From Mycolicibacterium wolinskyi (GTDB taxonomy: Bacteria > Actinomycetota > Actinomycetes > Mycobacteriales > Mycobacteriaceae): a stretch of 64,000 bases of DNA. The translations under genes were made by a program, and so were the position numbers. The DNA lies in NCBI RefSeq assembly GCF_002101965.1, contig NZ_LQQA01000034.1:62001-126000 (forward strand). The letters run 5' to 3'. Shown one piece after another: positions 30,379-38,517 of the stretch (positions within the stretch are counted from its first letter, which is position 1; each line of letters opens with the position of its first letter). Under the pieces are notes generated by a model, which was given only the letters and a program-made list of their open reading frames with translations, had not been told where the DNA came from and did not search any database.

Positions 30379-31386
30379 CTACAGCCAGTCGCGCCGTTTG
30401 AACATCACGTACAGCAGGATGACCAGTACGACGATCAACGCTGAACTGGCGATGAAGCCGACGACGGTGTTGATTCCGGGATAGGTGACGTTCTGGCCGT
30501 AGAAACCGGTGATGGCCGTTGGCACCGCGATGATCGCGGCCCAGCCGGTGAGCTTCTTCATCACGGTGTTCAACCGGGCGTCCTGCAGCGACAGGTTGGT
30601 CTCGAACACCGTCGTCACCATGTCCCGCAGGGATTCGGTCCACTCGGACGCGCGCAGCACGTGGTCGTACAGATCGGCGTAGAGCGGGTCGAGCTCGGGC
30701 GACATCTTGGCGTCCAGCCGCCGGTGCTGGATGGTGCTGACCACCTCACGCATCGGCAGCACCACCCGGCGCAGCTCGACGAGGTCCTTACGCAACCGGA
30801 ACGTGCGCCGCTGCAGCCCGTGCCTGGGACCGTCGTCGGCGAACAGTTCGTCCTCGAGCGATTCGATTGCGTCGTCGAGGGCCTGGACGGCTTCGAAATG
30901 CCCGTCCACGACGACATCGAGCAGGCCGTGCAGGAGCGCGCCGACGCCGTAGCGCTGCCCGCCGAGCTCGTCGAACCGCCGTGACACCTCACCGATGTCG
31001 AACTCGGTGGTCGAAGCCTCCACGCTCGGGAGCCGGACAGTGATGAGCCCGCGCGGCAGCACGAACGCCGAGATGCGGTGTTTGACGAGAGCCGACACCG
31101 CGTCGCCGTTCGGTACGCGCGTCTCGACGGCGTACACCGTGAAGAACGTATGTGTGTGGTACACAGACGCTTTCGTGCGCTCGTTCGGGGCGATGGCATC
31201 CTCGACGGCCCAGACATTGAGTCCGAGCTCGTCGGCCAGACCGCGCAGCGTGTCGTGGTCAGGGTCGTAGATGTCGGCCCACAGCAGGGTGTCGTCGTCG
31301 GCGAGGCAGTCCGAGATCGCCGAGAAGCTGAAGTGTTCGTCGTCGGGTTCACCGGCTCGCCAGATCCGGCCCTGCACCTGCGTCAT
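30379..31386 (-). CDS. CorA-like divalent cation channel/transporter
   Basis: 335 residues from the ATG at 31386; an in-frame upstream start would add an Arg-rich, non-conserved stretch. A long cytoplasmic N-terminal domain and coiled-coil stalk helix precede two C-terminal membrane helices ending in a basic FKRRDWL tail, which is diagnostic of CorA. The selectivity loop between the helices reads YGQN rather than the usual YGMN. GxN variants occur in ZntB-type relatives, so the transported ion may be Mg2+, Co2+ or Zn2+. It stands alone, divergent from the DUF3159 gene. Confidence 0.88.
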   Translation of the reverse strand: MTQVQGRIWRAGEPDDEHFSFSAISDCLADDDTLLWADIYDPDHDTLRGLADELGLNVWAVEDAIAPNERTKASVYHTHTFFTVYAVETRVPNGDAVSALVKHRISAFVLPRGLITVRLPSVEASTTEFDIGEVSRRFDELGGQRYGVGALLHGLLDVVVDGHFEAVQALDDAIESLEDELFADDGPRHGLQRRTFRLRKDLVELRRVVLPMREVVSTIQHRRLDAKMSPELDPLYADLYDHVLRASEWTESLRDMVTTVFETNLSLQDARLNTVMKKLTGWAAIIAVPTAITGFYGQNVTYPGINTVVGFIASSALIVVLVILLYVMFKRRDWL

Positions 31387-31554
31387 CCGACCGTCACCAT
31401 CGGCAGTAGGTAGGTGCGGACATAGTCGCGGGTGTGTCCTCGATCGTCGCGAGCTTGATTCTCGTATGCGGTGTGACATGAATCGTAACGAGCGGCGCGA
31501 TACAACGCCCCGCGTCGAGGCTGCCGAACTGTTTCGCTGAGCTAGGTACGCTCG

Positions 31555-32175
31555 GTGAGCATGACGGACTCTCCGCTCGACGGACTGCTGGCCCGCGCGG
31601 GCGGCGTTCGCGGCCTGGTCTATTCGGGATTGCCCGTGACGACGTTCGCGCTGACTTCTGCAGTGTTCGGACGCATCCCGGCGACCATCGCCGCCTTGAC
31701 CACAGCCGCGCTCGTGCTCGGGTGGCAGCTGTTTCGCCGGGAGTCCACTCGGCCGGCGCTGTGGGGGTTCGCCGGTGTGGCGGTGTGTGCGGGGCTTGCG
31801 CTGGTCACCGGTCAGGCAAAGGACTTCTACCTGCCCGGCATCTGGATGTACTTCTTGACGGCGACGCTGTTCACCGTGTCGATCGTCGTCCGGCGTCCGC
31901 TCGTCGGCGTCGTCTGGGCCTGGGTCACCGGGCGCGACGGCACCTGGCGACGAATTCCCCGCGTACGGCTGGCCTTTGACGTGGTGACCGCCGTGATGGC
32001 GACCGTGTCCTGGTCGCGGTTCCTGGTCCAGTACTACCTCTACGACACCGACCAGGAGAGCCTGCTCGCGATCGCCCGGATCGCGATGGGATGGCCGCTG
32101 TTCCTGGTGACCACCGCAGCGATCCTGCTGGTCGTCCGATATGCGATCCGGACGCTGGCGCAGTCCGCGACATAA
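31555..32175 (+). CDS. DUF3159 family membrane protein
   Basis: 206 residues with five or six hydrophobic helices; the GIWMYFLTATLFTVSIVVRRPL and TGRDGTWRRIPRVRLAFD segments are characteristic of actinobacterial DUF3159 proteins, whose function is unknown. The GTG at 31555 has AGG about eight bases upstream; ATG at 31561 is an alternative. It is divergent from the CorA-like gene across 168 bp. A link to the downstream ABC importer is unlikely because that operon has its own leader. Confidence 0.75.
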   Translation: MSMTDSPLDGLLARAGGVRGLVYSGLPVTTFALTSAVFGRIPATIAALTTAALVLGWQLFRRESTRPALWGFAGVAVCAGLALVTGQAKDFYLPGIWMYFLTATLFTVSIVVRRPLVGVVWAWVTGRDGTWRRIPRVRLAFDVVTAVMATVSWSRFLVQYYLYDTDQESLLAIARIAMGWPLFLVTTAAILLVVRYAIRTLAQSAT

Positions 32176-32232
32176 AACTCACCGCGATTCCAGACCTTCA
32201 TCCCGGTCCCCGCCGCCGGTACTAATACGCGG

Positions 32233-32271
32233 GTGAACACGACGCAGTCCGCCGACTCCTGCTGTCGCTGA
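32233..32271 (+). CDS. Cys-Cys leader peptide ORF upstream of the sulfonate importer
   Basis: GTG at 32233 opens a 12-codon frame, V-N-T-T-Q-S-A-D-S-C-C-R, ending at TGA 32269-32271. A -10-like TACTAA lies at 32220-32225 with TTCATC 17 bp before it, placing a transcription start at or near the GTG, as in leaderless mycobacterial mRNAs. Short leaderless ORFs with consecutive cysteines are known in mycobacteria as cysteine-responsive attenuators of sulfur genes. Its stop overlaps a perfect hairpin arm and the importer genes follow directly, which fits that role. Only two Cys codons are present and it has not been checked against known examples. Confidence 0.5.
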   Translation: MNTTQSADSCCR

Positions 32272-32297
32272 AGCCGAACCGCCACCGTCGCTTCAGC
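32267..32297 (+). promoter_or_regulatory. Attenuator-like hairpin after the Cys-Cys leader
   Basis: GCTGAAGC (32267-32274) and GCTTCAGC (32290-32297) are perfect 8-bp arms around a 15-nt loop. The first arm contains the leader stop codon, so a ribosome stalled at the Cys codons or terminating there would change folding. The ABC permease begins 20 nt later. Confidence 0.5.
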
Positions 32298-32316
32298 AAC
32301 AGAAAGTCGGCCGTCC

Positions 32317-33177
32317 GTGTCTGTCTTCGTCGATATCGTCCCCAGTGAGTCGCACACCGACTCGCGACCTGCCGCCACGCCCGGTAGGTGGCGCGCGTTG
32401 CTCACGAAAGCCGTGCTGCCGTTGCTCTCGGTGGTCGTGTTCTTCGTGGTGTGGCAGCTCGTCGCGCTGGCCGGCATCTGGAATCAGACCTTCGTGCCGT
32501 ACCCCAGCACGGTGTGGCGCGCGTTTCTCGACGTGTCGACAACTCATGACGGCGTTCGCGGCTACGGCGGCTACCTGTTGGTCGAGCACCTCTACATGAC
32601 GCTGCGCCGCGTGTTGGCCGGTGTGGTCATCGGCGTGGTCGCGGGGGTCCTGCTCGGCCTGCTCATGGGCTCGGTCGGTTGGCTGCGCAGCGTGCTGGAG
32701 CCGTGGCTGACGTTCCTGCGTGCCCTGCCACCGCTGGCGTATTTCTTCTTGCTCGTCATCTGGCTCGGTATCGACGAGGCCCCGAAGATCACGCTGCTGG
32801 CCCTGGCCGCGCTTCCGCCGGCCGCCGTCGCCACGACCGCGGCCGTCGTCGCCGCACCGGTCGGGTTGCAGGAAGCGGCGCGCGCCCTCGGTGCCTCGCG
32901 CGCTCAGGTCATCCGCGACGTCGTGGTGCCGTCCGCCCTGCCCGAAACCTTCACCGGCATCCGGCTGGCGGTCGGCATGGCGTACTCGTCGGTGGTCGCC
33001 GCCGAACTGTTCAACGGCATTCCCGGCATCGGCGGATTGGTCAAGGACGCAAGCAATTACAACAACACGCCGGTCGTGCTGGTCGGCATCTTCGCCATCG
33101 GGATCTCGGGCCTGGTGATCGATGGAGCCCTACGTGCCGTGGAACGGCGCGCTGTCCCATGGAGAGGAAAGATATGA
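32317..33177 (+). CDS. ABC transporter permease, SsuC/TauC type
   Basis: 286 residues with six membrane segments and the permease EAA loop (EAARALGASRAQVIRDVVVPSALPE), typical of nitrate/sulfonate/taurine importers. Start GTG with AGAAAG about ten bases upstream. Its stop overlaps the start of the binding-protein gene as ATGA. It is the first gene of a three-gene importer operon behind the Cys-Cys leader. Aliphatic sulfonate or taurine import as a sulfur source is the most likely role. Confidence 0.88.
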   Translation: MSVFVDIVPSESHTDSRPAATPGRWRALLTKAVLPLLSVVVFFVVWQLVALAGIWNQTFVPYPSTVWRAFLDVSTTHDGVRGYGGYLLVEHLYMTLRRVLAGVVIGVVAGVLLGLLMGSVGWLRSVLEPWLTFLRALPPLAYFFLLVIWLGIDEAPKITLLALAALPPAAVATTAAVVAAPVGLQEAARALGASRAQVIRDVVVPSALPETFTGIRLAVGMAYSSVVAAELFNGIPGIGGLVKDASNYNNTPVVLVGIFAIGISGLVIDGALRAVERRAVPWRGKI

Positions 33178-34205
33178 ACCTGAAGGCACTTCTGGCGACG
33201 GCGGCCGCCGCGATGCTGACGCTGGCGGGTTGCGCGGTCGACAACTCCGGAAACGACTCGCAGAAGCCGACGATTCGCCTTGGCTACCAGTCCTTTCCGA
33301 GTGGCGACCTGATCGTCAAGAACAACAGGTGGCTCGAAGAGGCGCTGCCTGATTACAACATCAAGTGGACCAAGTTCGACTCCGGCGCCGACGTCAACAC
33401 GGCGTTCATCGCCAAGGAGCTGGACTTCGGCGCGCTGGGGTCCAGCCCCGTCGCCCGCGGGCTGTCGGCCCCGCTCAACATTCCGTACAAGGTGGCGTTC
33501 GTCCTCGACGTGGCCGGTGACAACGAGGCGTTGGTCGCACGCAACGACAGCGGCATCAACACCATCGCCGATCTGCGGGGCAAGCGCGTCGCGACACCGT
33601 TCGCGTCGACCGCGCATTACAGCCTGCTCGCCGCGTTGGCGCAGAACGGCTTGTCGCCCAGCGATGTTCAGCTCATCGATCTCCAGCCGCAGGCAATCCT
33701 TGCGGCCTGGGACCGCGGTGACATCGCCGCCGCTTACACCTGGCTGCCGACGCTGGACCAGCTGCGCAAGACCGGCAAGGACCTGATCACCAGCAGGCAG
33801 CTCGCCAAGGACGGCAAGCCGACCCTTGACCTGGGTGTCGTCTCCGACGAGTTCGCCGCGGCGCATCCTGATGTGGTCGACACCTGGCGTGAGCAGGAGG
33901 CCCGCGCGCTCGACGTCATCAAGAACGACCCAGCCGCCGCGGCCAAGGCCATCGCGGCGGAGATCGGCCTGCCTCCGCAAGACGTCGAGGGACAACTCAA
34001 ACAGGGCGTGTACCTGACGCCGGCCGAGGTGGCGTCCGAGCAGTGGCTCGGGTCGGAGGGTGCGCCGGGCAACATCTCCGCCAACCTGCAGAGCGCATCG
34101 CAGTTCCTGGCCGACCAGAAGCAGATTCCGGCAGCGGCACCGCTGCCGACATTCCAGGACGCGATCTATACGAAGGGATTGCCGGGTGCCATCACCAAGC
34201 AGTGA
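33174..34205 (+). CDS. Sulfonate/taurine-type ABC substrate-binding lipoprotein
   Basis: 343 residues from ATG 33174 (AGAGGAAA upstream, ATGA overlap with the permease). The signal peptide ends in a lipobox LTLAGC, so it is membrane-anchored through Cys. The mature domain is SsuA/TauA-like: IRLGYQSFPSGDLIVKNN, then LDFGALGSSPVA and ALVARNDSGINTIADLRGKR. It delivers the ligand to the permease upstream. The exact ligand among taurine, alkanesulfonates and related compounds is not evident. Confidence 0.88.
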   Translation: MNLKALLATAAAAMLTLAGCAVDNSGNDSQKPTIRLGYQSFPSGDLIVKNNRWLEEALPDYNIKWTKFDSGADVNTAFIAKELDFGALGSSPVARGLSAPLNIPYKVAFVLDVAGDNEALVARNDSGINTIADLRGKRVATPFASTAHYSLLAALAQNGLSPSDVQLIDLQPQAILAAWDRGDIAAAYTWLPTLDQLRKTGKDLITSRQLAKDGKPTLDLGVVSDEFAAAHPDVVDTWREQEARALDVIKNDPAAAAKAIAAEIGLPPQDVEGQLKQGVYLTPAEVASEQWLGSEGAPGNISANLQSASQFLADQKQIPAAAPLPTFQDAIYTKGLPGAITKQ

Positions 34206-34974
34206 TGCCGGCGGCGCGCTGCAGATCCGCAACGTCGCGCACCGGTACGGCCGCGGCGCCAGTGAAGTGACCGCGCTCGGGCCGGTGAACCTCGAAGTCG
34301 AGCCGGGGGCGTTCCTGGTCCTCGTCGGCGCGTCGGGGTGCGGCAAGAGCACGTTGCTGCGATTGATCGCCGGTTTCGAAACCCCGTCCGAGGGTGAGGT
34401 TCAGGTCGCGGGCACGCAACCGACGCCGGGCGTCACGTCGGGTGTGGTGTTCCAGCAGCCGCGGCTGTTCCCGTGGCGCACCGTGGGCGGCAACGTCGAA
34501 CTCGCGCTCAAGTACGCGAAGGTGCCGCGCGAGCGGCGAGCCGAACGACGTGACCAGCTTCTCGAGCGCGTGGGGCTGGAAGGCACTGCGCGCCGCAAGA
34601 TCTGGGAGATCAGCGGCGGCCAGCAGCAGCGCGTGGCGATCGCGCGGGCGCTGGCCGCCGAGACCCCGCTGTTCCTGCTCGATGAGCCGTTCGCGGCCCT
34701 CGATGCGCTCACGCGTGAGCGGCTGCAGGAGGATGTCCGTCAGGTGAGCGCGGAATCCGGGCGCACAACGGTTTTCGTCACCCACAGCGCCGACGAGGCG
34801 GCGTTTCTCGGATCCCGGATCGTGGTGCTGACCCGGCGCCCCGGCAAGGTCGCCCTCGATCTGCCGGTCGACCTGCCCCGCACCGGCGTCGACCCGCACG
34901 AGCTGCGGCGCTCGCCCGAATACCTCAGGCTTCGGGCTGAGGTGGGGGAGGCGGTGAAGGCGGCCGCGGCGTAG
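34186..34974 (+). CDS. Sulfonate/taurine-type ABC transporter ATP-binding protein
   Basis: 262 residues. Walker A GASGCGKST, the signature ISGGQQQR, Walker B LFLLDEPFAALDA and the H-loop THSADEA are all intact. The GTG start at 34186 lies inside the end of the binding-protein gene with GAAGGGA seven bases ahead, giving a 20-bp overlap. It energises import by the two preceding gene products. No monooxygenase (SsuD/TauD) follows, so desulfonation must be encoded elsewhere. The stop codon falls in the first copy of a tandem repeat. Confidence 0.9.
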   Translation: MPSPSSDAGGALQIRNVAHRYGRGASEVTALGPVNLEVEPGAFLVLVGASGCGKSTLLRLIAGFETPSEGEVQVAGTQPTPGVTSGVVFQQPRLFPWRTVGGNVELALKYAKVPRERRAERRDQLLERVGLEGTARRKIWEISGGQQQRVAIARALAAETPLFLLDEPFAALDALTRERLQEDVRQVSAESGRTTVFVTHSADEAAFLGSRIVVLTRRPGKVALDLPVDLPRTGVDPHELRRSPEYLRLRAEVGEAVKAAAA

Positions 34975-35028
34975 CCGCGAATCAGGCCAGGGCGGCGTAG
35001 CCGCGCATCAGCCTAGGGCGGCGTAGCC
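34966..35028. repeat. 26-bp tandem repeat with GC hairpins at the importer operon end
   Basis: Two full 26-bp units (starting 34966 and 34992, 23 of 26 identical) and an 11-bp partial third copy from 35018. Each begins GCGGCGTAGCCGCG, a small GC hairpin. The first covers the ATPase stop codon TAG. It may act as a duplicated terminator. Confidence 0.75.
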
Positions 35029-35219
35029 CCGGGCTCGTGCGGCGTGGGTTCGGTGCGCACACCCCAGAGGATGCGCCGGATCGGTTCGGGCGCACGCCTC
35101 GTGGCGTCCAGGATCCCGCACACGATGGGCCCGAGAGGTCCCCTGAACAGCGCCTCGTCAGAGGTGAGGTCGGACGCGGTGATGTCCTTCTCCCGCCTGG
35201 CCATGAGTTCACAGTACAT
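35013..35219 (-). CDS. Small hypothetical protein after the quinone oxidoreductase
   Basis: 68 residues with balanced composition (ARREKDITASDL, then LRRA-free core GPLGPIVCGILDATRR and a Pro-rich tail). Its ATG at 35219 follows the oxidoreductase stop by 6 bp on the same strand, with GAGG four bases ahead, suggesting a coupled last gene of that operon. The stop lies in the tandem repeat. No family is recognised; moderate chance that it is not translated. Confidence 0.4.
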   Translation of the reverse strand: MYCELMARREKDITASDLTSDEALFRGPLGPIVCGILDATRRAPEPIRRILWGVRTEPTPHEPGATPP

Positions 35220-35225
35220 GCGGCC

Positions 35226-36218
35226 TCAGTCGAGGACGACGACCATTTTCCCGCCGGCCTCGCCGGCTTCCATGACGCGGTGAGCCTCCCGGATCTCGTC
35301 GAACGAGAACACGCGCGATGGTGCCGCCTCCAGTCGGCCGTCGGCGACCTGGCGGGCGATGTCGCCCAACGGCACGTCGGACAACGGGAAGCCGGGGGAG
35401 CCGAACACGAAGCTGCCGAAGAAGCTCAGGTTCACGCCGCTGGCCATCCGAAGCAGCGGGTTGAAGTCGGGTATGGGATCGAGGCCGCCCAACCAGCCTG
35501 CCAGGCATGCGGTTCCGCCCCTCCGCAGCATGTCCAGCGAGTCGAGGATCGTGCTGTTGCCGACGAGATCGAGTACGGCGTCGATCTCACCCGATTCGGC
35601 GATGTGGGCGCTTAGGTCAGGCATCTCCTTTTCGGCGCGCGCGGCGCCGAGGTTCTCGAGCATGGCGAACCGATCGGGATTACGCGTGGTCGCGATGACG
35701 TGGGCACCGGCGCCGACGGCGAGCTTGACCGCGGCCTGCCCGAATGACGAGGTTGCCCCCCTGACTACCAGCGTCTGCCCTGATCGAAGATCGATGTTGC
35801 GAAACAGGCATGTCCAAGCGGTTGCGTAGGTTTCGGGCAATGCGGCGAGAGCCGCCCACGGCAGGTCGGACTCGATGAGTGCCACGTTGGCTGCTCGGAC
35901 CCTGGTGTACTCGGCGTAGCTGCCGTTGATGGTGCGGCCCAACCCGCCCATGAGTGCGGCAACCCTTGCGCCGACGGGGAACTCACCGCCCGGACACGAG
36001 TCGACGATGCCGACGCATTCGATACCGCTGACCTTGGCCGCCTCGGCCCATTCACCGCGCCGCATGTGCATCTCGGCGTGGTTGATACCGAAACCCTTGA
36101 CCTGGATGACGACTTCGCCCGCTCTCGGTTCAGGCTTCGGGATGTCGGTATGGACCAGGCGGTCGAGGCCGCCGAAGCCGTCCAGGACAATGGCACGCAT
36201 GGTTGATGTGCCGGTCAT
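35226..36218 (-). CDS. NADPH:quinone oxidoreductase-like MDR enzyme
   Basis: 330 residues of the zinc-free medium-chain dehydrogenase type: an N-terminal GroES-like fold (GEVVIQVKGFGINHAEMHMR) with no zinc-ligand Cys cluster and a Rossmann domain with LVVRGATSSFGQAAVKLA. It would reduce quinones or enones with NADPH. Start ATG 36218 overlaps the HAD gene stop as ATGA, with GGAGGG close upstream. It is the third gene of a hydrolase-HAD-reductase operon that looks like a detoxification or degradation unit. Confidence 0.87.
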   Translation of the reverse strand: MTGTSTMRAIVLDGFGGLDRLVHTDIPKPEPRAGEVVIQVKGFGINHAEMHMRRGEWAEAAKVSGIECVGIVDSCPGGEFPVGARVAALMGGLGRTINGSYAEYTRVRAANVALIESDLPWAALAALPETYATAWTCLFRNIDLRSGQTLVVRGATSSFGQAAVKLAVGAGAHVIATTRNPDRFAMLENLGAARAEKEMPDLSAHIAESGEIDAVLDLVGNSTILDSLDMLRRGGTACLAGWLGGLDPIPDFNPLLRMASGVNLSFFGSFVFGSPGFPLSDVPLGDIARQVADGRLEAAPSRVFSFDEIREAHRVMEAGEAGGKMVVVLD

Positions 36219-36892
36219 GACTGACCCTCCAGAATTGCGTTGAGCTGTAACAGATCTGTGGCCACCACGGTCGGTTGCGCTACCCCGGGCGCAGGCAACG
36301 GCGCGTTGCCCGGCCGGGTGATCAGGGCCCCGCTGAAGCCGGCCGCCTGTGCGCCGAGGGTGTCCCACATGTGCGCGGCCACCATCATGCAGTTTGACGG
36401 TGCGACACCCAGAGCGTTGGCCGCGCTGGTGTACAACACCGTCGACGGCTTGTAGACGCGGTGTTCGTCGACACTGAACTGATGCTCGAAGAAGCCGGCC
36501 AAGCCGGCGTGCTCCAACGGTGTCGGGCCGTCCTGATGCGGTGAATTGGTCAGCGTCGCGAGGCGAAAGCCGTTGTCGCGGAGGCGCTGGAGCCCCTCGG
36601 CGACGTCGGGATGGGCCGGCATGGTGCGCATGCCGTTGGCAAGGCCACGCAGATCGTCGTCGTCGATGGCGACGCCGCGAATGTCGGCGGTCATGCGCAG
36701 CACTGCTTGCCCGAGTGAGAAGAAATCGGTGTAACCACCCGACAACGTGACGGCCATCGAATACATGACCAACTGGCCGAACCATTCGCGCAGCACTGCG
36801 GGGTCGCCGAAGATCCGGTCGAAATGTGGCTGCAGCGAATCGATGTCGATGAGTGTCTCGTTGACATCGAACACCAGCACCTCTGGCCTCAT
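36215..36892 (-). CDS. Haloacid dehalogenase type II (HAD superfamily)
   Basis: 225 residues, the usual size of L-2-haloacid dehalogenases. The nucleophile motif is VLVFDVNETLID, motif II is LATLTNSPH and the SVDEHRVYKPST segment supplies the conserved Lys. Asp-x-Asn instead of Asp-x-Asp fits a dehalogenase rather than a phosphatase. It would hydrolyse a 2-haloacid to a hydroxy acid. Both ends overlap neighbours as ATGA, so the operon is translationally coupled. Neighbouring hydrolase and reductase suggest one pathway. Confidence 0.85.
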   Translation of the reverse strand: MRPEVLVFDVNETLIDIDSLQPHFDRIFGDPAVLREWFGQLVMYSMAVTLSGGYTDFFSLGQAVLRMTADIRGVAIDDDDLRGLANGMRTMPAHPDVAEGLQRLRDNGFRLATLTNSPHQDGPTPLEHAGLAGFFEHQFSVDEHRVYKPSTVLYTSAANALGVAPSNCMMVAAHMWDTLGAQAAGFSGALITRPGNAPLPAPGVAQPTVVATDLLQLNAILEGQS

Positions 36893-37752
36893 CGGACCCG
36901 CCGCTGCAGGAACGCATCGATCAGGTCGGCGACTTCCTCGACGTGCGTCTCCAGCAGGAAGTGTCCGCCGTCGAGCAGGTGGATCTCGGCGTCGACCGCG
37001 TCCTTGCCGAACGCCCGTGCACCGTCGGGCCCGAAGATCGGATCGCCCTGGCCCCAGACCGCGAGGACGGGAACCTTGCTGTTGCGCAGGTATTCGTGCA
37101 GTGCCGGGTACAGCGGGGCGTTCGTCGCGTAGTCACGGAACAGCTTGAGCTGAACTTCGTCGTTGCCGGGGCGGGCAAGCTGCGCGGCGTCGTGGGTCCA
37201 GGTGTCCGGGCTGACGAGGGTCTCGTCCGAAACCCCGGTCAGGTATTGCCATTTGATGCCATCGACATCGAGGGCGGTGCGGACGCCGGCCTCGGTCTGC
37301 GGCGTCTGCTCGCGCTGGTAGTCCCACACGACGGTCCAGAAACTCTCGACGAAGCCTTCGTCGTAGCCGTTGCCGTTCTGCGTCACGATCGCGGTGATGG
37401 CTTGCGGCCGGCGCAGCGCCAGCCGCCAGCCGATGGGAGCGCCGTAGTCCTGGACGTAGATCGCGTAGCGGCTGACACCCAACTGATCGAGCAGGCCCTC
37501 GGTGAGATCGGCGAGCGCGTCGAAGGTGTAGTCGAACTCGCTGACCGTCGGGGCGTCGGAGTGTCCGAAGCCCAGGTGGTCGGGGGCGATGACGTGGTAG
37601 CGCTCAGCCAGCCGCGGGATGAGGTCGCGGAACATGAACGAGCTGGTGGGGAATCCGTGGAGCAGCACGATCGTGGGGGCGTCGGGGGAGCCGGCTTCGC
37701 GGTAGTGCAGGCGCTGTCCGTCGACGGTGGCGTAGCGGTGATGCACGGTCAT
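36889..37752 (-). CDS. Alpha/beta hydrolase (haloalkane dehalogenase/epoxide hydrolase-like)
   Basis: 287 residues. It has the oxyanion HGFPTSSFMFRDL, the HLGFGHSD region, the nucleophile elbow VQDYGAPIGWRLA with Asp as nucleophile and a late GGHFLLETH with catalytic His. An Asp nucleophile places it among epoxide hydrolases, haloalkane dehalogenases and fluoroacetate dehalogenases. It heads the operon with the HAD dehalogenase, consistent with dehalogenation. AAGGAG precedes the ATG. It is divergent from the CGNR regulator over 86 bp. Confidence 0.87.
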   Translation of the reverse strand: MTVHHRYATVDGQRLHYREAGSPDAPTIVLLHGFPTSSFMFRDLIPRLAERYHVIAPDHLGFGHSDAPTVSEFDYTFDALADLTEGLLDQLGVSRYAIYVQDYGAPIGWRLALRRPQAITAIVTQNGNGYDEGFVESFWTVVWDYQREQTPQTEAGVRTALDVDGIKWQYLTGVSDETLVSPDTWTHDAAQLARPGNDEVQLKLFRDYATNAPLYPALHEYLRNSKVPVLAVWGQGDPIFGPDGARAFGKDAVDAEIHLLDGGHFLLETHVEEVADLIDAFLQRRVR

Positions 37753-37838
37753 GTCTAACTCCTTTGGTTATTTTTACCGGTTAGCGATATTCAACGCCGA
37801 TCCCGGGTAACCTGTCAATAGGAATTTGGAGGTTAGAT

Positions 37839-38369
37839 ATGGATCTGGTGGCGGTGAGCCCGGAGGACGAGACGCTGCTGCTCGATCTCCTCAACACCAC
37901 GCCGGTGATGGAGAGTGTGCAGCACGACCTGCTCGACGAGCCGAAAACGGCTGCCGCCTGGTTGAGAGATCACGGCCTGACGCACAGCGAGTTGGCGGAC
38001 CTCATCTCGGCCCGCAATGTTCTTCAGGCCGTGGTGCGCGGTACGCAGTCGCCGCGGGCACTGAAGCCGTTTCTCACCGCGGTCGCACTGCAACCGACGA
38101 TGACGGCTGACGGGGTGACGTGGGAACTGGCGGCCGGCGGCGTCGCACCGGGCGCGGTGCGCGCGGTACTGGCCTGGGACGCGCTGCGAATCAACAGCCC
38201 AGGTCGGTTACGGCCGTGCGCGAACGACGAATGCAGGCTGTTTCTGATCGACCGAAGCAAGCCGAACACCGCACGATGGTGTTCGATGGCGATTTGCGGA
38301 AATCGCATGAAGGCGCGCAGGCACTACCAGCGCGCCAAGACGACAGAGCCGGATCAGACCGGCGGATAG
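37839..38369 (+). CDS. CGNR zinc-finger (ABATE-type) regulator
   Basis: 176 residues. The N-terminal ABATE-like stress-response domain is followed by a C-terminal zinc finger RPCANDECRLFLIDRSK, then WCSMAICGNRMKARRHYQR with the eponymous CGNR motif. GGAGG lies seven bases before the ATG. Proteins of this family are presumed DNA-binding regulators often adjacent to their targets; here the divergent hydrolase-HAD-reductase operon. The 86-bp divergent region has three GGTTA repeats that may be part of its site. Confidence 0.85.
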   Translation: MDLVAVSPEDETLLLDLLNTTPVMESVQHDLLDEPKTAAAWLRDHGLTHSELADLISARNVLQAVVRGTQSPRALKPFLTAVALQPTMTADGVTWELAAGGVAPGAVRAVLAWDALRINSPGRLRPCANDECRLFLIDRSKPNTARWCSMAICGNRMKARRHYQRAKTTEPDQTGG

Positions 38370-38464
38370 GCTGGCGGCGGGTAGACACCGCGCAGAGCCC
38401 ACGGCAGCCACGAGAAGAAGAAATCGCCCTCGTCGCTGATGTCGTAGTCAGGATTCGGATCCAT
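38354..38464 (-). CDS. Candidate small acidic-aromatic protein (36 aa)
   Basis: ATG at 38464 opens a frame MDPNPDYDISDEGDFFFSW, continuing LPWALRGVYPPPAYPPV. The composition (acidic N-terminus, FFFSWLPW core, Pro/Tyr tail) is unlike random high-GC shadow translation, which is Arg/Ala-rich. It overlaps the CGNR gene end by 16 bp tail to tail. No convincing ribosome-binding site is visible, so it could be leaderless or not expressed. Confidence 0.4.
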   Translation of the reverse strand: MDPNPDYDISDEGDFFFSWLPWALRGVYPPPAYPPV

Positions 38465-38517
38465 TCCGGCAGTCTAGACCGACTGGGCAAGATCAGAACA
38501 GGGATTGCCTACACTGT

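Noticed and set aside
31387..31479. 31-residue N-terminal extension of the CorA-like protein
   Set aside because: Arg/Ser-rich and unlike the family; ATG 31386 gives a normal-length CorA.
36219..36917. Extension of the quinone oxidoreductase frame over the HAD gene
   Set aside because: The HAD gene in another frame has intact catalytic motifs and the ATGA overlap gives a clear start for the reductase.
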